Shown piece by piece: positions 24,901-33,069 of a DNA stretch of 64,000 nucleotides. The position numbers and the translations under genes were made by a program. The number at the start of each line of letters is the position of its first letter. The stretch's first letter is position 1. The notes below the pieces were generated by a model, which was not told the DNA's origin, made no database searches, and saw only the letters and a program-made list of their open reading frames with translations. Source of the stretch: Branchiostoma floridae (Eukaryota; Chordata; Leptocardii; Amphioxiformes; Branchiostomatidae); the NCBI RefSeq assembly GCF_000003815.2, contig NC_049991.1, forward strand, positions 11,103,001 through 11,167,000, given 5' to 3'.

Positions 24901-27900
24901 TGCGGAACAGGAGACGTGCCTGCAGCTGGACAAGACTAAGAAGAACCTGGAGGTCACACTGAAGGACCTGCAGCTGCGCCTGGACGAGGCTGAGGCCATC
25001 GCGCTCAAGGGAGGCAAGAGGCTCATCCAGAAACTTGAGGCCAGGGTAAGATCATCCACCTTCCTCCAGAGTAATATGTATAACACAAAAACTTACAGCT
25101 AGAGGCTACCTTTTACTTACTCAAAGAACCTGTGAGTCATAAAAGATGTAATGAGGTGATTATTCCATGAAAGAATATGAGAAAATGTCAAGAGATACGA
25201 TATTAGCTGGTGAAAACTAGTTTTTAAAGCCATAGTCTAATACTAAGTAATAATGTTTTGTCGTTATCTAGGTGCGTGAGCTGGAACAAGAGCTGGAGAA
25301 CGAGCAGAGGCGTCACTCTGAGACACAGAAGAACATGAGGAAGAACGAGCGCCGCCTCAAGGAGCTGAGCTTCCAGGCTGAGGAGGACCGCAAGACCCAG
25401 GAGCGCATGCAAGAACTTATCGAGAAACTACAACTGAAGATCAAGTCTTACAAGAGACAAGTGGAGGAAATCGTAAGTTAGCCACTTTTCAGAAGTCTCT
25501 GTACAAAACTGTTTTCAAAGTGAGGCATCTGTGATACTGATTTATTGTTTTCCTAATCCTGCACAACCTTGTTACTTAAGAAAAGATGTCAGACTGCCTG
25601 ATTTTCCTGCCCACCACAGGAGGAGCAGGCCACCATCAACCTTTCCAAGTTCCGCAAGACCCAGCACGAGCTGGAGGACGCAGAGGAGCGGGCGGAGATC
25701 GCGGAGGGCTCCCTCAACAAGCTGCGGGCACGCAACCGTGGCACGGTCTCTCCTGCCACTCGCATCACGGTACATAAAGTCCGCTATCATGATTTCAACC
25801 TCCCCTCTGACAGTGAGGAAGAGGATGAGACTCACTACACTTACTAGGTGCTATTCCTCCAGCTGTTCTCTCCTACTCTGTCCCGGTACTTCTCTGTCCT
25901 TCTGTTCTGTTGTATAGTTCCAATTGTACAAGAGTAATGTCTGCTATGGAGATCTCTGTGTTATGTGCTGTTCCTAGTACAAAAGCTATTCATAAGTGAT
26001 GCCTGCTGTATTCATCCTATTTTGTACAACTTTGTCAATACAAAAAGTAGCAGTTTGTGGGACCATGTAAACGGATTGTTACAATTTTCCAAGACAGTTG
26101 ACTGGAAAAGATAATCTTGACTTCTTGGACTTAAGATTTCATTTTATATCTCATACTTTTTATAAACAAAGCATTTGGTTTGAACACAGTACTCCATAGC
26201 AGAAACTGCTAAAGAAAACATATTCTTTACTAAAATATTAGTTATTATATTCTCTATTATCCTGTCCATCTGTTATGTATATAGATGTTTTGTGTAATGT
26301 ATCTCTTTCTTTCTTTCCTGTCCTACACAACAAAAACTGACAATGAAACTTACTCAATGAGACATAATCCTCCCTGAATCCCAAAAGATACTATATTATT
26401 GGTTTTTGGTTCAAGTTAGAGCTTTGTAGTGTTTAACTGCTAGAAGAGTCATGATAACCCTAGATGTTACAGTTCAGCAGTAATATGTAGTTATGTATAC
26501 AGCACAACATGTAGCAAAACAATGGCTGAAAATGCAACTGCAAACTGATGCTAGTATATAGAAGGAAGGTGACGGACAGGACTCATATTCTTTCTGGACT
26601 GTACATTGCATGGGCTTCTATCAATATCAAGTCTTTGATGACACTATAATGGACTTAGACTATTAACCAAACATAACATTCAGCAAATGTCAGGTTCCAG
26701 ATCCATGTGAATCTTGCAATAACAAACCACTGCTTATTGTACTTTTACTCTTGTTATTATAAATAACAATAATAAAGATGCTTTCAACTCTCTGCAAATA
26801 GTTTAGTCCTTTTCTTTGTATTTCTTTTGCCTTCCATACCATCCTGCTTCCTATGCTTAGTAGGTCTCTTCCAATCACTGACAGGTAAATTGCTTCACAG
26901 CGATATGTTATGCACTATTGAGCTTGCAATGGGACATCTTTTTTAGCTGCCTCAGAGGGGAGGTAAATAGATTGTACATGGTTGGCTTTTTCTAGTAGCT
27001 TATCGCAAGTTACAAAGATACCAGATCTAGAGGGAAATAGTTTTAGGCTATTTAAAGAGAGCCTAGATTATTTACGGAATGGCATCACTACAATATATAC
27101 ATGACAAGGCATACAATCTTATGTTTAGAGATGCTTTGCAGCACACTAGTGAACTAAGCTGCACATTTAGACAGTAAGATTGCTGAAGAGTATGACAGGT
27201 ACATTTGACAATGACAGATTTATAGCTAAAGACTTGAACGTACCACTGAGGTAAACTGCACCCTACACATTCTATGGCTACCTGACATTGACATACATGT
27301 ACACCATCTGCTCTGAACTTTCCATGTTGTGTGCCAGATGAAAAGCTTACCTTGCCAGATACCTGCATGTGTTTGTTCCATGTGCCTTTTCCTGCCCCCT
27401 CCAGGTAAAGCCTATTGCCTANNNNNNNNNNNNNNNNNNNNNNNNNNNNNNNNNNNNNNNNNNNNNNNNNNNNNNNNNNNNNNNNNNNNNNNNNNNNNNN
27501 NNNNNNNNNNNNNNNNNNNNNATGTCTTCCTCCCCCTTGCTACAGATGTTTCCCTACCAGAATTCTGTGGAGTCATTGAGACTTCGGAACAGAGCTCACT
27601 GTAGGAGGCTTGACAGACTTACTTGTAGTGTCAGTCCGTGGCTATGCTGCACATCTGGCTGCACTGCTTGTATTGTAGACACTGAAGATGTATAAGATGT
27701 AAAACACCATGCAAATATATCTATGATGAAGTATCTAGGCACATAGTGGTTAATCTGTAGATTATCAAGTGCAGCTGTCACATGGATACCAGAGTGTTTG
27801 GCCTCTGCAGTTCAGGTACCAATGACTTCAATGAATTCTAATGTGTTCATTTTCCCATTTGTACACCCTCTACTCCCTCCCCTCAATGCTTTGCTATGTG

Positions 27901-28555
27901 CTCTCTCTCTCTAAATCTGGTCTATGTACTTTGTCTTGTGTATGTTTTGCTGTGCATGCCACAAAATGCATGCTTCTGTCTGTTTGCTCTTCTGTCCTCA
28001 CATGTTTCATGCCTGCACCACTGCTCACTGTTGGAATGACTACTACCTGTACTGTATTGATTCTGCTGATACATGTGTGTGTGTGCATTTGAACAATAGG
28101 TCAAGAGAACTGTTGTAAAAAGATCTCTCTCACCAGTCAAGCAGTGAAAACTGTGGCTGTTGTGCATACCTAGCAATGGAGTGAAAACAAAGTCGTAACA
28201 TGCCAACTAACTTGCTGACAAACACCCCTCCCCTATGTGTGCTTCCAACCCTTCCCATCCCACCCCTCCCCACCCCCGACCCCTTCTCCTCTCACAGACT
28301 CCTTCCACTGCGAGTCGCAGCAACGGTCCATACACAGACAAGACCTTCGAGACCAGCTCCTACCCCAGGAGGTACTACTCGTCACACGGTTCTACGCCGT
28401 CCACGCCACCGCGAGATCTAGAGGACGGGGACCGTACTCCACCGAGACGACCTTCCATCTCCCAGCTCTCCACGGGGTCCACGGGAACACCACATAGCTC
28501 CAACACCAACAACACTCCAGAGGCAGAAGTGGATGGAGGAGAAGAAGAGGAATAA
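3842..28555 (+). CDS. Mhc: Muscle myosin heavy chain (class II), rod portion, 3' half of gene
   Basis: Rod exons: 3842-3932, 10961-11017, 14228-14361, 14870-15068, 18578-18904, 19173-19328, 19549-19695, 20034-20196, 20668-20771, 21223-21359, 23416-23617, 24190-24357, 24506-24658, 24875-25045, 25272-25472, 25620-25769, then alternative tails. Every junction is GT/AG and keeps frame. The roughly 853 joined residues form uninterrupted coiled coil matching striated myosin rods from S2/LMM to the end: [83 protein letters not shown]. The rod dimerises and packs into thick filaments; the region around 25272-25472 corresponds to the vertebrate assembly-competence domain. Non-muscle myosin II is less likely because the LMM blocks are of striated type. 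The head lies upstream of the window. Family assignment is very secure; the orthologue among deuterostome MYH genes is not. Confidence 0.97.
4830..5099 (+). promoter_or_regulatory. CpG-rich patch, candidate internal promoter
   Basis: This is a local island of CpG and G+C inside an otherwise CpG-depleted intron, ending at a strong Kozak ATG at 5100 (tcgccATGG). In genomes with gene-body methylation, CpG retention inside a gene usually marks an unmethylated promoter or enhancer. No TATA box is obvious. The promoter role is inference. Confidence 0.35.
5100..5132 (+). CDS. Candidate alternative first exon A (11 codons, [11 protein letters not shown])
   Basis: A near-perfect Kozak start (cgccATGG) is followed by 11 codons and then a donor TTT|GTATGT that leaves phase 0, the phase needed to join exon w2 at 10961. 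The upstream 270 bases are CpG-rich. An 11-codon frame is weak evidence by itself and the -1 base of the donor is poor. If real, it would make a headless rod with a very short unique N-terminus. Confidence 0.25.
9762..9848 (+). promoter_or_regulatory. Muscle-type promoter motifs upstream of first exon B
   Basis: CCATTTAAAG at 9762-9771 is one base from a CArG box and also resembles a TATA variant. A CAGCTG E-box lies at 9843-9848. Both sit 130-216 bases before the ATG at 9978, as expected for a muscle promoter. Such short motifs occur by chance, so this is supporting context only. Confidence 0.25.
9978..10196 (+). CDS. Candidate internal first exon B: unique N-terminus of a headless myosin rod (catchin/myorod-like)
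   Basis: ATG at 9978 opens a 73-codon frame of coding-like composition ([46 protein letters not shown], ending MRFLYE) and reaches a GT (gaa|gtacct) exactly in phase 0. Joining it to exon w2 (10961) gives 73 + 823 rod residues + tail, about 920-980 in all. As I recall, molluscan catchin/myorod joins a unique N-terminus to roughly the last 830 myosin residues, and Drosophila MRP has a unique N-terminus of about 77; both start inside an Mhc intron. The segment is basic and rich in Ser/Thr, with RRKFT- and RRSY-type kinase-like sites. The donor is weak at +4/+5; a better phase-0 donor (acg|gtgagg at 10035) would give only 19 codons. It could be a chance ORF, but position, phase, size and composition all agree. 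Confidence 0.55.
10961..11017 (+). CDS. Mhc: Mhc rod exon w2
   Basis: Acceptor tgttttacag, donor aag|gtgagt; 19 codons, phase 0 on both sides ([19 protein letters not shown]). It is the first exon shared by full-length myosin and the proposed headless products. Confidence 0.95.
11018..13669 (+). other. Mhc intron, unannotated part
   Basis: CpG-poor intron with no recognised exon or element before the tandem array. An 81-codon basic open frame at 12597-12842 lacks support. Confidence 0.6.
13670..14227 (+). repeat. 62-bp minisatellite containing copies of the splice acceptor
   Basis: Eight units of exactly 62 bp start at 13732, 13794, 13856, 13918, 13980, 14042, 14104 and 14166; the next period lands on exon w3 at 14228. 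A diverged ninth unit precedes them (about 13670). Each unit begins GTTGAGATTGCCC and ends in either ttccctgtag or cccctgcac. The first seven bases of the unit equal those of exon w3, and the last unit supplies its real acceptor. Decoy AG acceptors therefore lie at 13731, 13855, 13979, 14041 and 14165. Units 3-5 and 6-8 form a repeated 186-bp block. Confidence 0.95.
14228..14361 (+). CDS. Mhc: Mhc rod exon w3
   Basis: Acceptor ttccctgtag (last unit of the minisatellite), donor agaag|gtggga. 44 codons plus two bases ([36 protein letters not shown]). It matches the VEKxRxDLxRELEELSERLEEAGG block of muscle myosins. Confidence 0.95.
14431..14456 (+). repeat. Short tandem duplication (AGCCACGCCCACATG)
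   Basis: A 15-base sequence is repeated in tandem in the intron after exon w3. No function is evident. Confidence 0.5.
14605..14765. mobile_element. Inverted-repeat element with a hammerhead-like core on the minus strand
   Basis: The ends are imperfect inverted copies of GAATAAAGAGACT. Between them, at 14663-14692 on the minus strand, CTGAAGA is followed by a 6-bp hairpin (GGTGAC/GTCACC) and GAAAC. That is the order of conserved elements in hammerhead ribozymes carried by Penelope-like elements and retrozymes. I could not find stems I and III, so self-cleavage is not supported. Confidence 0.4.
14870..15068 (+). CDS. Mhc: Mhc rod exon w4
   Basis: Acceptor gtttcccag, donor aag|gtgagg; one base completing Arg, then 66 codons ([40 protein letters not shown]). 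It aligns with the HEATAAALRKKHAD region of vertebrate MYH. Confidence 0.95.
15069..18577 (+). other. 3.5-kb Mhc intron
   Basis: This intron has a (GATA)4 tract at about 15120-15137 and otherwise no feature I recognise. A 130-codon minus-strand open frame at 16101-16493 has no splice or family support. Confidence 0.6.
18578..18904 (+). CDS. Mhc: Mhc rod exon w5
   Basis: Acceptor cctctgcag, donor cag|gtcaga; 109 codons, phase 0 on both sides. It is the longest rod exon in the window ([53 protein letters not shown]). It carries the coiled-coil heptad pattern and aligns with LEKMCRTLEDQ through LLREQYEEE of MYH7. Confidence 0.95.
19173..19328 (+). CDS. Mhc: Mhc rod exon w6
   Basis: Acceptor tgtcaacag, donor cag|gtaggg; 52 codons, including [20 protein letters not shown] and [20 protein letters not shown]. 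This is a signature muscle-myosin LMM block. Confidence 0.96.
19549..19695 (+). CDS. Mhc: Mhc rod exon w7
   Basis: Acceptor with a C-rich tract, ccctgtag; donor cag|gtgggc; 49 codons ([37 protein letters not shown]). It aligns with [21 protein letters not shown] of MYH7. Confidence 0.96.
20034..20196 (+). CDS. Mhc: Mhc rod exon w8
   Basis: Acceptor cccctcag, donor aagg|gtatga; 54 codons plus one base ([40 protein letters not shown]). It aligns with [21 protein letters not shown]. Confidence 0.95.
20668..20771 (+). CDS. Mhc: Mhc rod exon w9
   Basis: Acceptor ccctacag, donor ttg|gtaagg; two bases completing Asp plus 34 codons ([20 protein letters not shown]). It aligns with EEISDLTEQL through IHELEKVRKQLE. 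Confidence 0.94.
21223..21359 (+). CDS. Mhc: Mhc rod exon w10
   Basis: Acceptor gtctgtag, donor cg|gtaagc; 45 codons plus two bases ([36 protein letters not shown]). It aligns with ALEEAEASLEHEEGK through ERKLAEKDEE. Confidence 0.94.
21360..23415 (+). other. 2-kb Mhc intron with a 55-bp minisatellite
   Basis: Besides the tandem array at 21922-22312, no other element or exon is recognised here. Confidence 0.6.
21922..22312 (+). repeat. 55-bp minisatellite, seven units
   Basis: Units beginning GTTCTGCCCAGTGAGATA start at 21922, 21977, 22032, 22087, 22142, 22197 and 22258, and the next partial start is at 22313. The period is 55 bp except for one 61-bp unit with an insertion (catgta) near 22215. 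Units are nearly identical, so the expansion is recent and probably polymorphic. Confidence 0.95.
23416..23617 (+). CDS. Mhc: Mhc rod exon w11
   Basis: Acceptor ctcccacag, donor cag|gtaaac; one base completing Arg, then 67 codons ([40 protein letters not shown]). It aligns with [30 protein letters not shown]-type sequence. Confidence 0.95.
23721..24107. mobile_element. Element with 64-bp perfect inverted arms spanning an assembly gap
   Basis: The 64 bases at 23721-23784 are the reverse complement of 24044-24107 by eye. The 177-N gap lies immediately inside the left arm. A 14-base sequence, GATGTCTTTGAATA, occurs near the left flank (about 23671) and directly after the right arm (24108), possibly a relic target duplication. 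The right side (24025-24055) reads CTGAAGA, a 6-bp hairpin (AACGAC/GTCGTT), then GAAAC, a hammerhead-like core. The palindrome probably caused the gap. Confidence 0.7.
23785..23961. other. Assembly gap (177 N)
   Basis: Run of N inside an Mhc intron. Exons on both sides join in frame, so no rod exon is missing. Confidence 0.99.
24190..24357 (+). CDS. Mhc: Mhc rod exon w12
   Basis: Acceptor gtgctgcag, donor cag|gtgatc; 56 codons, phase 0 ([40 protein letters not shown]). It aligns with IQLDDAVRANDDLKE through LEELRAVVEQTERSRK. Confidence 0.95.
24506..24658 (+). CDS. Mhc: Mhc rod exon w13
   Basis: Acceptor ccttgtag, donor gag|gtaaag; 51 codons ([36 protein letters not shown]). It aligns with LHSQNTSLINQKKKMDADL. 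Confidence 0.95.
24875..25045 (+). CDS. Mhc: Mhc rod exon w14
   Basis: Acceptor cctcccag, donor agg|gtaaga; 57 codons ([40 protein letters not shown]). The [13 protein letters not shown] block is near-invariant in muscle myosins. Confidence 0.97.
25272..25472 (+). CDS. Mhc: Mhc rod exon w15 (assembly-competence region)
   Basis: Acceptor ttatctag, donor atc|gtaagt; 67 codons ([55 protein letters not shown]). It corresponds to the C-terminal LMM stretch needed for filament assembly in vertebrate myosins. Confidence 0.97.
25620..25769 (+). CDS. Mhc: Mhc rod exon w16, last common rod exon
   Basis: Acceptor ccaccacag; 50 codons ([38 protein letters not shown]). The coiled coil ends near RARNRG. 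The donor acg|gtacat is in phase 0 and weak, which fits regulated use versus read-through into the short tail. Confidence 0.95.
25770..25847 (+). CDS. Mhc: Short-tail Mhc isoform: read-through C-terminus
   Basis: If the donor at 25770 is not used, the frame continues for 25 codons ([20 protein letters not shown], then THYTY) to a TAG at 25845-25847. The acidic SDSEEEDE motif looks like a CK2-type target and the composition is protein-like. A polyadenylation signal lies about 0.9 kb downstream (26771). Confidence 0.6.
   Translation, partial: VHKVRYHDFNLPSDSEEEDETHYTY
25848..26776 (+). other. Putative 3' UTR of the short-tail isoform, poly(A) signal at 26771-26776
   Basis: AT-rich sequence after the TAG with an AATAAA at 26771-26776. 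It would serve the read-through isoform and is spliced out as intron in the long-tail isoform. No other feature is seen. Confidence 0.45.
27422..27521. other. Assembly gap (100 N)
   Basis: A round-number gap in the region of alternative C-terminal exons. A splice-acceptor-like CCCCCTCCAG precedes it at 27395-27404, so a small exon could be hidden inside. Confidence 0.99.
27546..27695 (+). CDS. Possible third alternative Mhc C-terminal exon
   Basis: A strong acceptor (cttcctcccccttgctacag) is followed by 49 open codons and TAA in the phase required to follow ACG at 25769. The sequence starts [20 protein letters not shown] and becomes Cys-rich. It does not resemble known myosin tails and could be chance. 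Confidence 0.25.
   Translation: MFPYQNSVESLRLRNRAHCRRLDRLTCSVSPWLCCTSGCTACIVDTEDV
28298..28555 (+). CDS. Mhc: Long-tail Mhc isoform: distal C-terminal exon
   Basis: An acceptor with a long pyrimidine tract (ccttctcctctcacag) opens, in phase 0 after ACG at 25769, an 85-codon frame ending TAA at 28553-28555. The peptide is non-helical, rich in Ser, Thr and Pro, with TP/SP-type sites ([18 protein letters not shown]) and a terminal acidic run EVDGGEEEE. This looks like a phosphorylatable tailpiece that could tune filament packing. Base composition is clearly coding-like relative to the flanks. Confidence 0.8.
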   Translation, partial: TPSTASRSNGPYTDKTFETSSYPRRYYSSHGSTPSTPPRDLEDGDRTPPRRPSISQLSTGSTGTPHSSNTNNTPEAEVDGGEEEE

Positions 28556-29690
28556 GCAATAAACCTTCCCCATTGTAAACTATAAATAATGTGCATTTTT
28601 GTGATGAACAGGAAAAGTATCAACAGTATATTATGCCATGTATGTGCCTAAGCCGAGTGACATTACAAGTTAAGTAAGCACCATATGAAGTATACCGTTA
28701 CATGTAAGGAAACGTAAGCTACTTTTCTAGTGCAAGTTTAAGTTAGTGTGGTGCCCTGGAGGTCATGTCTCAGTGTAAGAAGGGAGTGTGCTGTGTGTAT
28801 GTTTCATAGTCAGCACTATGGCAGTGAGATTTCCAGCTGTACTAAGGGACCATCCCCTTCACAACATAGACCATGTACATCTGGCATTAGGAAGTTAAAC
28901 AGATATCTTTTGTAGAGACCTTGGAAAGTTGGCATCAGAGAGGGAAAATAGTGCCAGTACTCTGGGAGCAGCAGGGGAAATGAAAGGAACCAAAAGATTG
29001 TTAAACCTGCTGTCATGAGGGAGACACTAGCAAGGTTGTACTAGCACTTTGAGTGTAAGAACAGTTCCTAGCCAGATATAACCAAAGACCAATATGCAGT
29101 GAGATGTATCACAGTGGTGCTAAGTGGAGGAACCTCTATAGGCTGTTGTGAGACATGGCCGACAGTGATGCAGTAACACAACACAACGGGAGGGGCTCGA
29201 GAGGTCAATGCACTGCTATAAGTGCCATATTGCAAGTTTTGTATCAAAATATATGCACCAGTTAGGTGGTTACCATTAGTGTACTCTTTCCACACTTGTG
29301 TAGATCCCAGCACGTTTATGCTGAAACCGCCACAAACAAGTGTTAGAATTTTAAGAATTTTTCTATCGTAAAGCAACGTTTTTATCCTATGTTTATGCAT
29401 CGAAGAAGCCTGCTAGAGACATGTATGAGACATTATAGTGCCTCCAGTCATAGTAACCTTCGACCAAGTAGAGGTATTTTTGTATGAGGTGAAGTGAGGT
29501 AGAGATGTGAGTGCCAAAATGAAGCAGGATGATTCTGATAAATGCTGCCTGTTTTGAAACAACCATAATTATGAATTTATCATCACCATTATTATGACAA
29601 ATATATTATGTAATGATACAGAGATAGATGCTGACTGTGCCGTCATTCTATAAAAAAAACAAATAAAAGCATTCTTGCTTTTACTTGGTG
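28556..29690 (+). other. Mhc 3' UTR, poly(A) signal at 29662-29667
   Basis: Sequence after the long-tail stop runs to AATAAA at 29662-29667, followed by a GT-rich stretch (ggtgtgtgg) near 29687. CpG density rises sharply just after this point, consistent with the gene ending here. Confidence 0.65.
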
Positions 29691-30619
29691 TGTGGAGTCT
29701 TGTTAGATACTACAGTATGTATACATGCTTGCAGTGATGGGTGGATAGCAAAAGACATTGAAGCAGGGGAGAAACCTCTTTCTCCTTAACATTCTGTTAA
29801 AAGAAGTCCTTTTGAGCAAATATATATCCACAAGGGCAGTGGTGTGAACGGTATATACCAGCGTTCGCACGTTTTATCAGCATGTGCCGTCCTTGTGGCT
29901 CAGAGGAATGTATTTCAGCACTAAGGACAGGACAACAGCTGGCAAAACGGGAAATCTTAACGACCATTAATTTCCTTTGGAACACTAGAAAAGGAAGTGC
30001 AAGTGATCAAGTAGATTAGATCTCTTAAGGCGAAAATGAAAAGCAAATGAGATTGCCAGAATGTAGACTTTGTCAAATTACTCCATTGCTTCTCAGGTTG
30101 TTTCGTTTGCTAGTACTAGATGAGCTCATACGATGGAAAATGAAAGTGAAGTGTTTGATATCTGTATCATGTCCTGCGGTAAAAGAGCTTCACAGCTGCG
30201 TACTGTTATCACGGGCTGTTGACCCAGTTCCTTGTCATTGCAAACTCAATGGCACGTGTTTGAAGCAACATAATGAATAGACTCTTACTGTGTTAGATGC
30301 CAGTTCTTCTTTATACCCTAGTTCAAGATGTTACATTGAATACTAGAAGTTTTCTTATTCGTTAACAGCACTGAAGGTAGTAACGTAACTTCATGAAATT
30401 GCTAAGAAGGTATCAACTTGTTTTGAACAATTAGAATCAATGATTATTCTGATTCACCAAGTTCGCATTGATTTCTTTACAGCCGCCACGATACAATTGC
30501 TAAGACTGGATCGAAAATTGCACTCAATTTGCCAGAACTGATAGACCCCGCAGTATATTTTGCCAGATTGACTTTCATGTTCACCAATAGCCTGACACGT
30601 GCTAGATCTTTTCAGTGGC

Positions 30620-30720
30620 AGCTGGAGGTCCCTTGTTTGGGTCGAGCCACACCCCGCACAAGTTAAAGAACCCACCACACCTTTCAAAAAAGAGTTGGGG
30701 CAAGCCCCGGTGTGCGATGG
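30620..30720 (+). mobile_element. SINE fragment related to the copy at 58593
   Basis: The order GGAGGTCCC..TG..TGGG..GAGCCA.ACCCC..AGT..AAAGAACC..CACAC is shared with 58593-58670 inside the tRNA-derived SINE. The tRNA-like head is missing here, so this is a truncated or degenerate copy. Confidence 0.5.
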
Positions 30721-30949
30721 TGCAAATCCTCCCGTTTAGAGTTGGTGATTAACTTCAAATCACCCGGATGGAGGCCTGGCGAACCTCCGTCTCGTATTAA
30801 TCATACGGTGATTTATATCGTTCACCCGGACTCCAGTCCTGGAAAGTAGTGATGTATCAGTCACTAATGGAGATCCGATCAAAGCCCAAACAAACCAAGC
30901 TTTGCTAGTAATCAGACGTCGAAGTTCATTATTAAATAGTTCCCATAGT

Positions 30950-31240
30950 TCTGCATGTGATCAGAAGCTTTTGACGCTTACCACACCGTCGCCGTATTTG
31001 TCTGCCACGGGCATTTGCGTGGGTACGCGTTGTATGACGCAGGTACTGGTATGAAGTATTGGACGGGTCAACTTTGCTATGTAAACAAACGGCTTCTTAG
31101 TTCGGCCCTTATTTGAAGAGGACTGCCTCTACCAGTAACGGGCATCACCCTGTGACGTCACCAGCCCCGCCCTGGGATAACGCCTCTCTTGTCCCAGTCA
31201 GACTGATGCCTTCCACCTGCGCTTCACTCGCTCATCAGGG
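30950..31240. promoter_or_regulatory. CRE plus GC-box patch, possible regulatory element
   Basis: A perfect CRE (TGACGTCA, 31153-31160) is followed within 10 bases by CCCCGCCC in a CpG-rich stretch. This combination is typical of promoters or enhancers, but no gene is recognised beside it. Confidence 0.3.
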
Positions 31241-31270
31241 TAACGGACGTTATAGAAGATAACGTCCTTA
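31241..31270. other. Perfect 9-bp hairpin
   Basis: GGACGTTAT (31245-31253) and ATAACGTCC (31259-31267) form a 9-bp stem with loop agaag; flanking TAA/TTA extends it with one bulge. The stem repeats the ACGT core. Function unknown. Confidence 0.6.
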
Positions 31271-32375
31271 AGGGCTTTCTCTGAGGGGGTAGCGGTTCTG
31301 AACTGTGTGCATGCCATCGCTAGCCAAGTCAAAACTTAAATAATAGACCAGACAAGGGCAATCAGTGAACACTCGTCTAGTATTTATCACCTTTAGAAGT
31401 TACCGACCACATTGACCACTGCAGGCACGAACTAAGTGTGGGATGTTGACACACGACCTTGCTTTTAGCACCCAACCTAGGATAGTTATGTACATTACTG
31501 TGTTAACAACCCTTCTAGTGTGTTGTATTACCTGGTCTCTCTGGCTAACTACCTCCAGGCAGAAACGTCAGTAGATCTACAACAACACATGCGCCTTATA
31601 TGCCTAGTCGCCACGTTTAAGATGTGGATGGTGGCTTGTGGCATATCGGAGAATGGGCGCCGCCTTGTGTCCAACTTTTGTATTGCAGTGGGCAATGTTG
31701 TCAATATCGATTGAAACTTGACGTTAATTCTTTTAAATGAAATGGAATAGTCTGGACAGACGAACGTGGTGCTCAGAATTCCTAAATTGGCGATAGCGTT
31801 AGCCGAGGAAAAGAAGCCACCCTCCAATGATGAAAGAGAAACAAAACAAAATACGACAAATTAGCATATCAAATTAACCAACCGTCTTTATCATTAAAAA
31901 GGCCATCGGTACAGCACTACTTCAGACGAGGATGGACATAATGATTTGCTTTCGTTTAACATCTCCACGTGCATCGTCTGATCGACATGTAGGAGAGACT
32001 AGGACCGGGTAACTGTCTTATTGATGCAAATTACTCCATCTTTACCTTGTGAGTCGCCATGTGATGCTCTATATATACTACGAGGAGCAATTATCACAGC
32101 CTTGCCTGCTGTATGAGATGGAAAAAAATACTCTTTAGTTGTTAACAAGTGACCTTACCAGCCGTCGTATGCATTTCTTTAAAGTATGAACCTAAGCTTG
32201 CATATGTGGCAGAGTTAATTTCAAGTCAGCTGTATACATTCTGACCAGTTATTGTAAACAAGCAGATGTTCTTTTGTCACTCGATCCTTTTAATTGTGTT
32301 AACTAGTTAGAGGTTGAAATACTGACAGTAAAAAAACGACAATTCAGCCTTTTGTAAATGTGCTGCAAGAGTTTT

Positions 32376-32419
32376 TAATGTCAATGGCAATAAACCTTAA
32401 TGTCAATGGCAATAGACCA

Positions 32420-32466
<47 letters not shown>
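32376..32466 (+). repeat. Tandem 21-mer duplication followed by (CT)n
   Basis: AATGTCAATGGCAATA is duplicated at about 32378 and 32400, followed by a pyrimidine CT microsatellite to 32466. Confidence 0.9.
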
Positions 32467-32469
<3 letters not shown>

Positions 32470-33020
32470 ACATGTACGTTTTATTCGATTTCTGTATATT
32501 TTTTCATCACTATAACTTGGCCACCTATCCTCAAACATTTTTGTAAGTATAAGAGTAAATACTAACGTCTGCGTTTAGTTCTTGACTTGGCCTTTAATTC
32601 ATATCAGTCACATCACACCAAGAACGGCACAAAAGGAAGAGTGAGCTGTTCAGATGTACGCTGATTTTCAAATATTACGACAAGAAATATATGCTAGTTA
32701 CTCTGATGACCTTGATTTTGATGACAGCTAATGGCTTATGCGTTTGACAGCAATGACTGGCTGCTAATGACGTACATCACCCAAAGATCGGCGGATGTTG
32801 AGAGGGCCATTTGTCAGATAACATCATGGCCGTTAAACTCTACTTGGCCCTCCCATATATCAGCTCGGCGACCATCATGCATATGCTGCATGGGATAGCG
32901 GACCACGCATACAGATCGGCGGAGCCCTGAGACTACAGACATGGATAGGTAATAAGATGGGCTAACAACAGGGTGCATCCATACATTACCATGCCTGTAT
33001 CCATCTGCAACTTCACGCAC

Positions 33021-33069
33021 CTGTGCGCCTTCGCATGCCGTATTCATGCAGTATTCCCTGGCCATGGTG
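33021..33069 (-). other. Speculative start-codon mini-exon
   Basis: On the minus strand a good acceptor (cttaattttcag) precedes CACCATGG, an ideal Kozak start. It opens 15 codons (MAREYCMNTACEGAQ) and ends at a donor CAG|GTGCGT. No partner exons are recognised, so this may be a coincidence of short signals. Confidence 0.12.

Noticed and set aside
31520-31827. Overlapping plus (31520-31714) and minus (31549-31827) open frames
   Set aside because: Both strands open at once with no splice or domain support; probably chance in balanced sequence.
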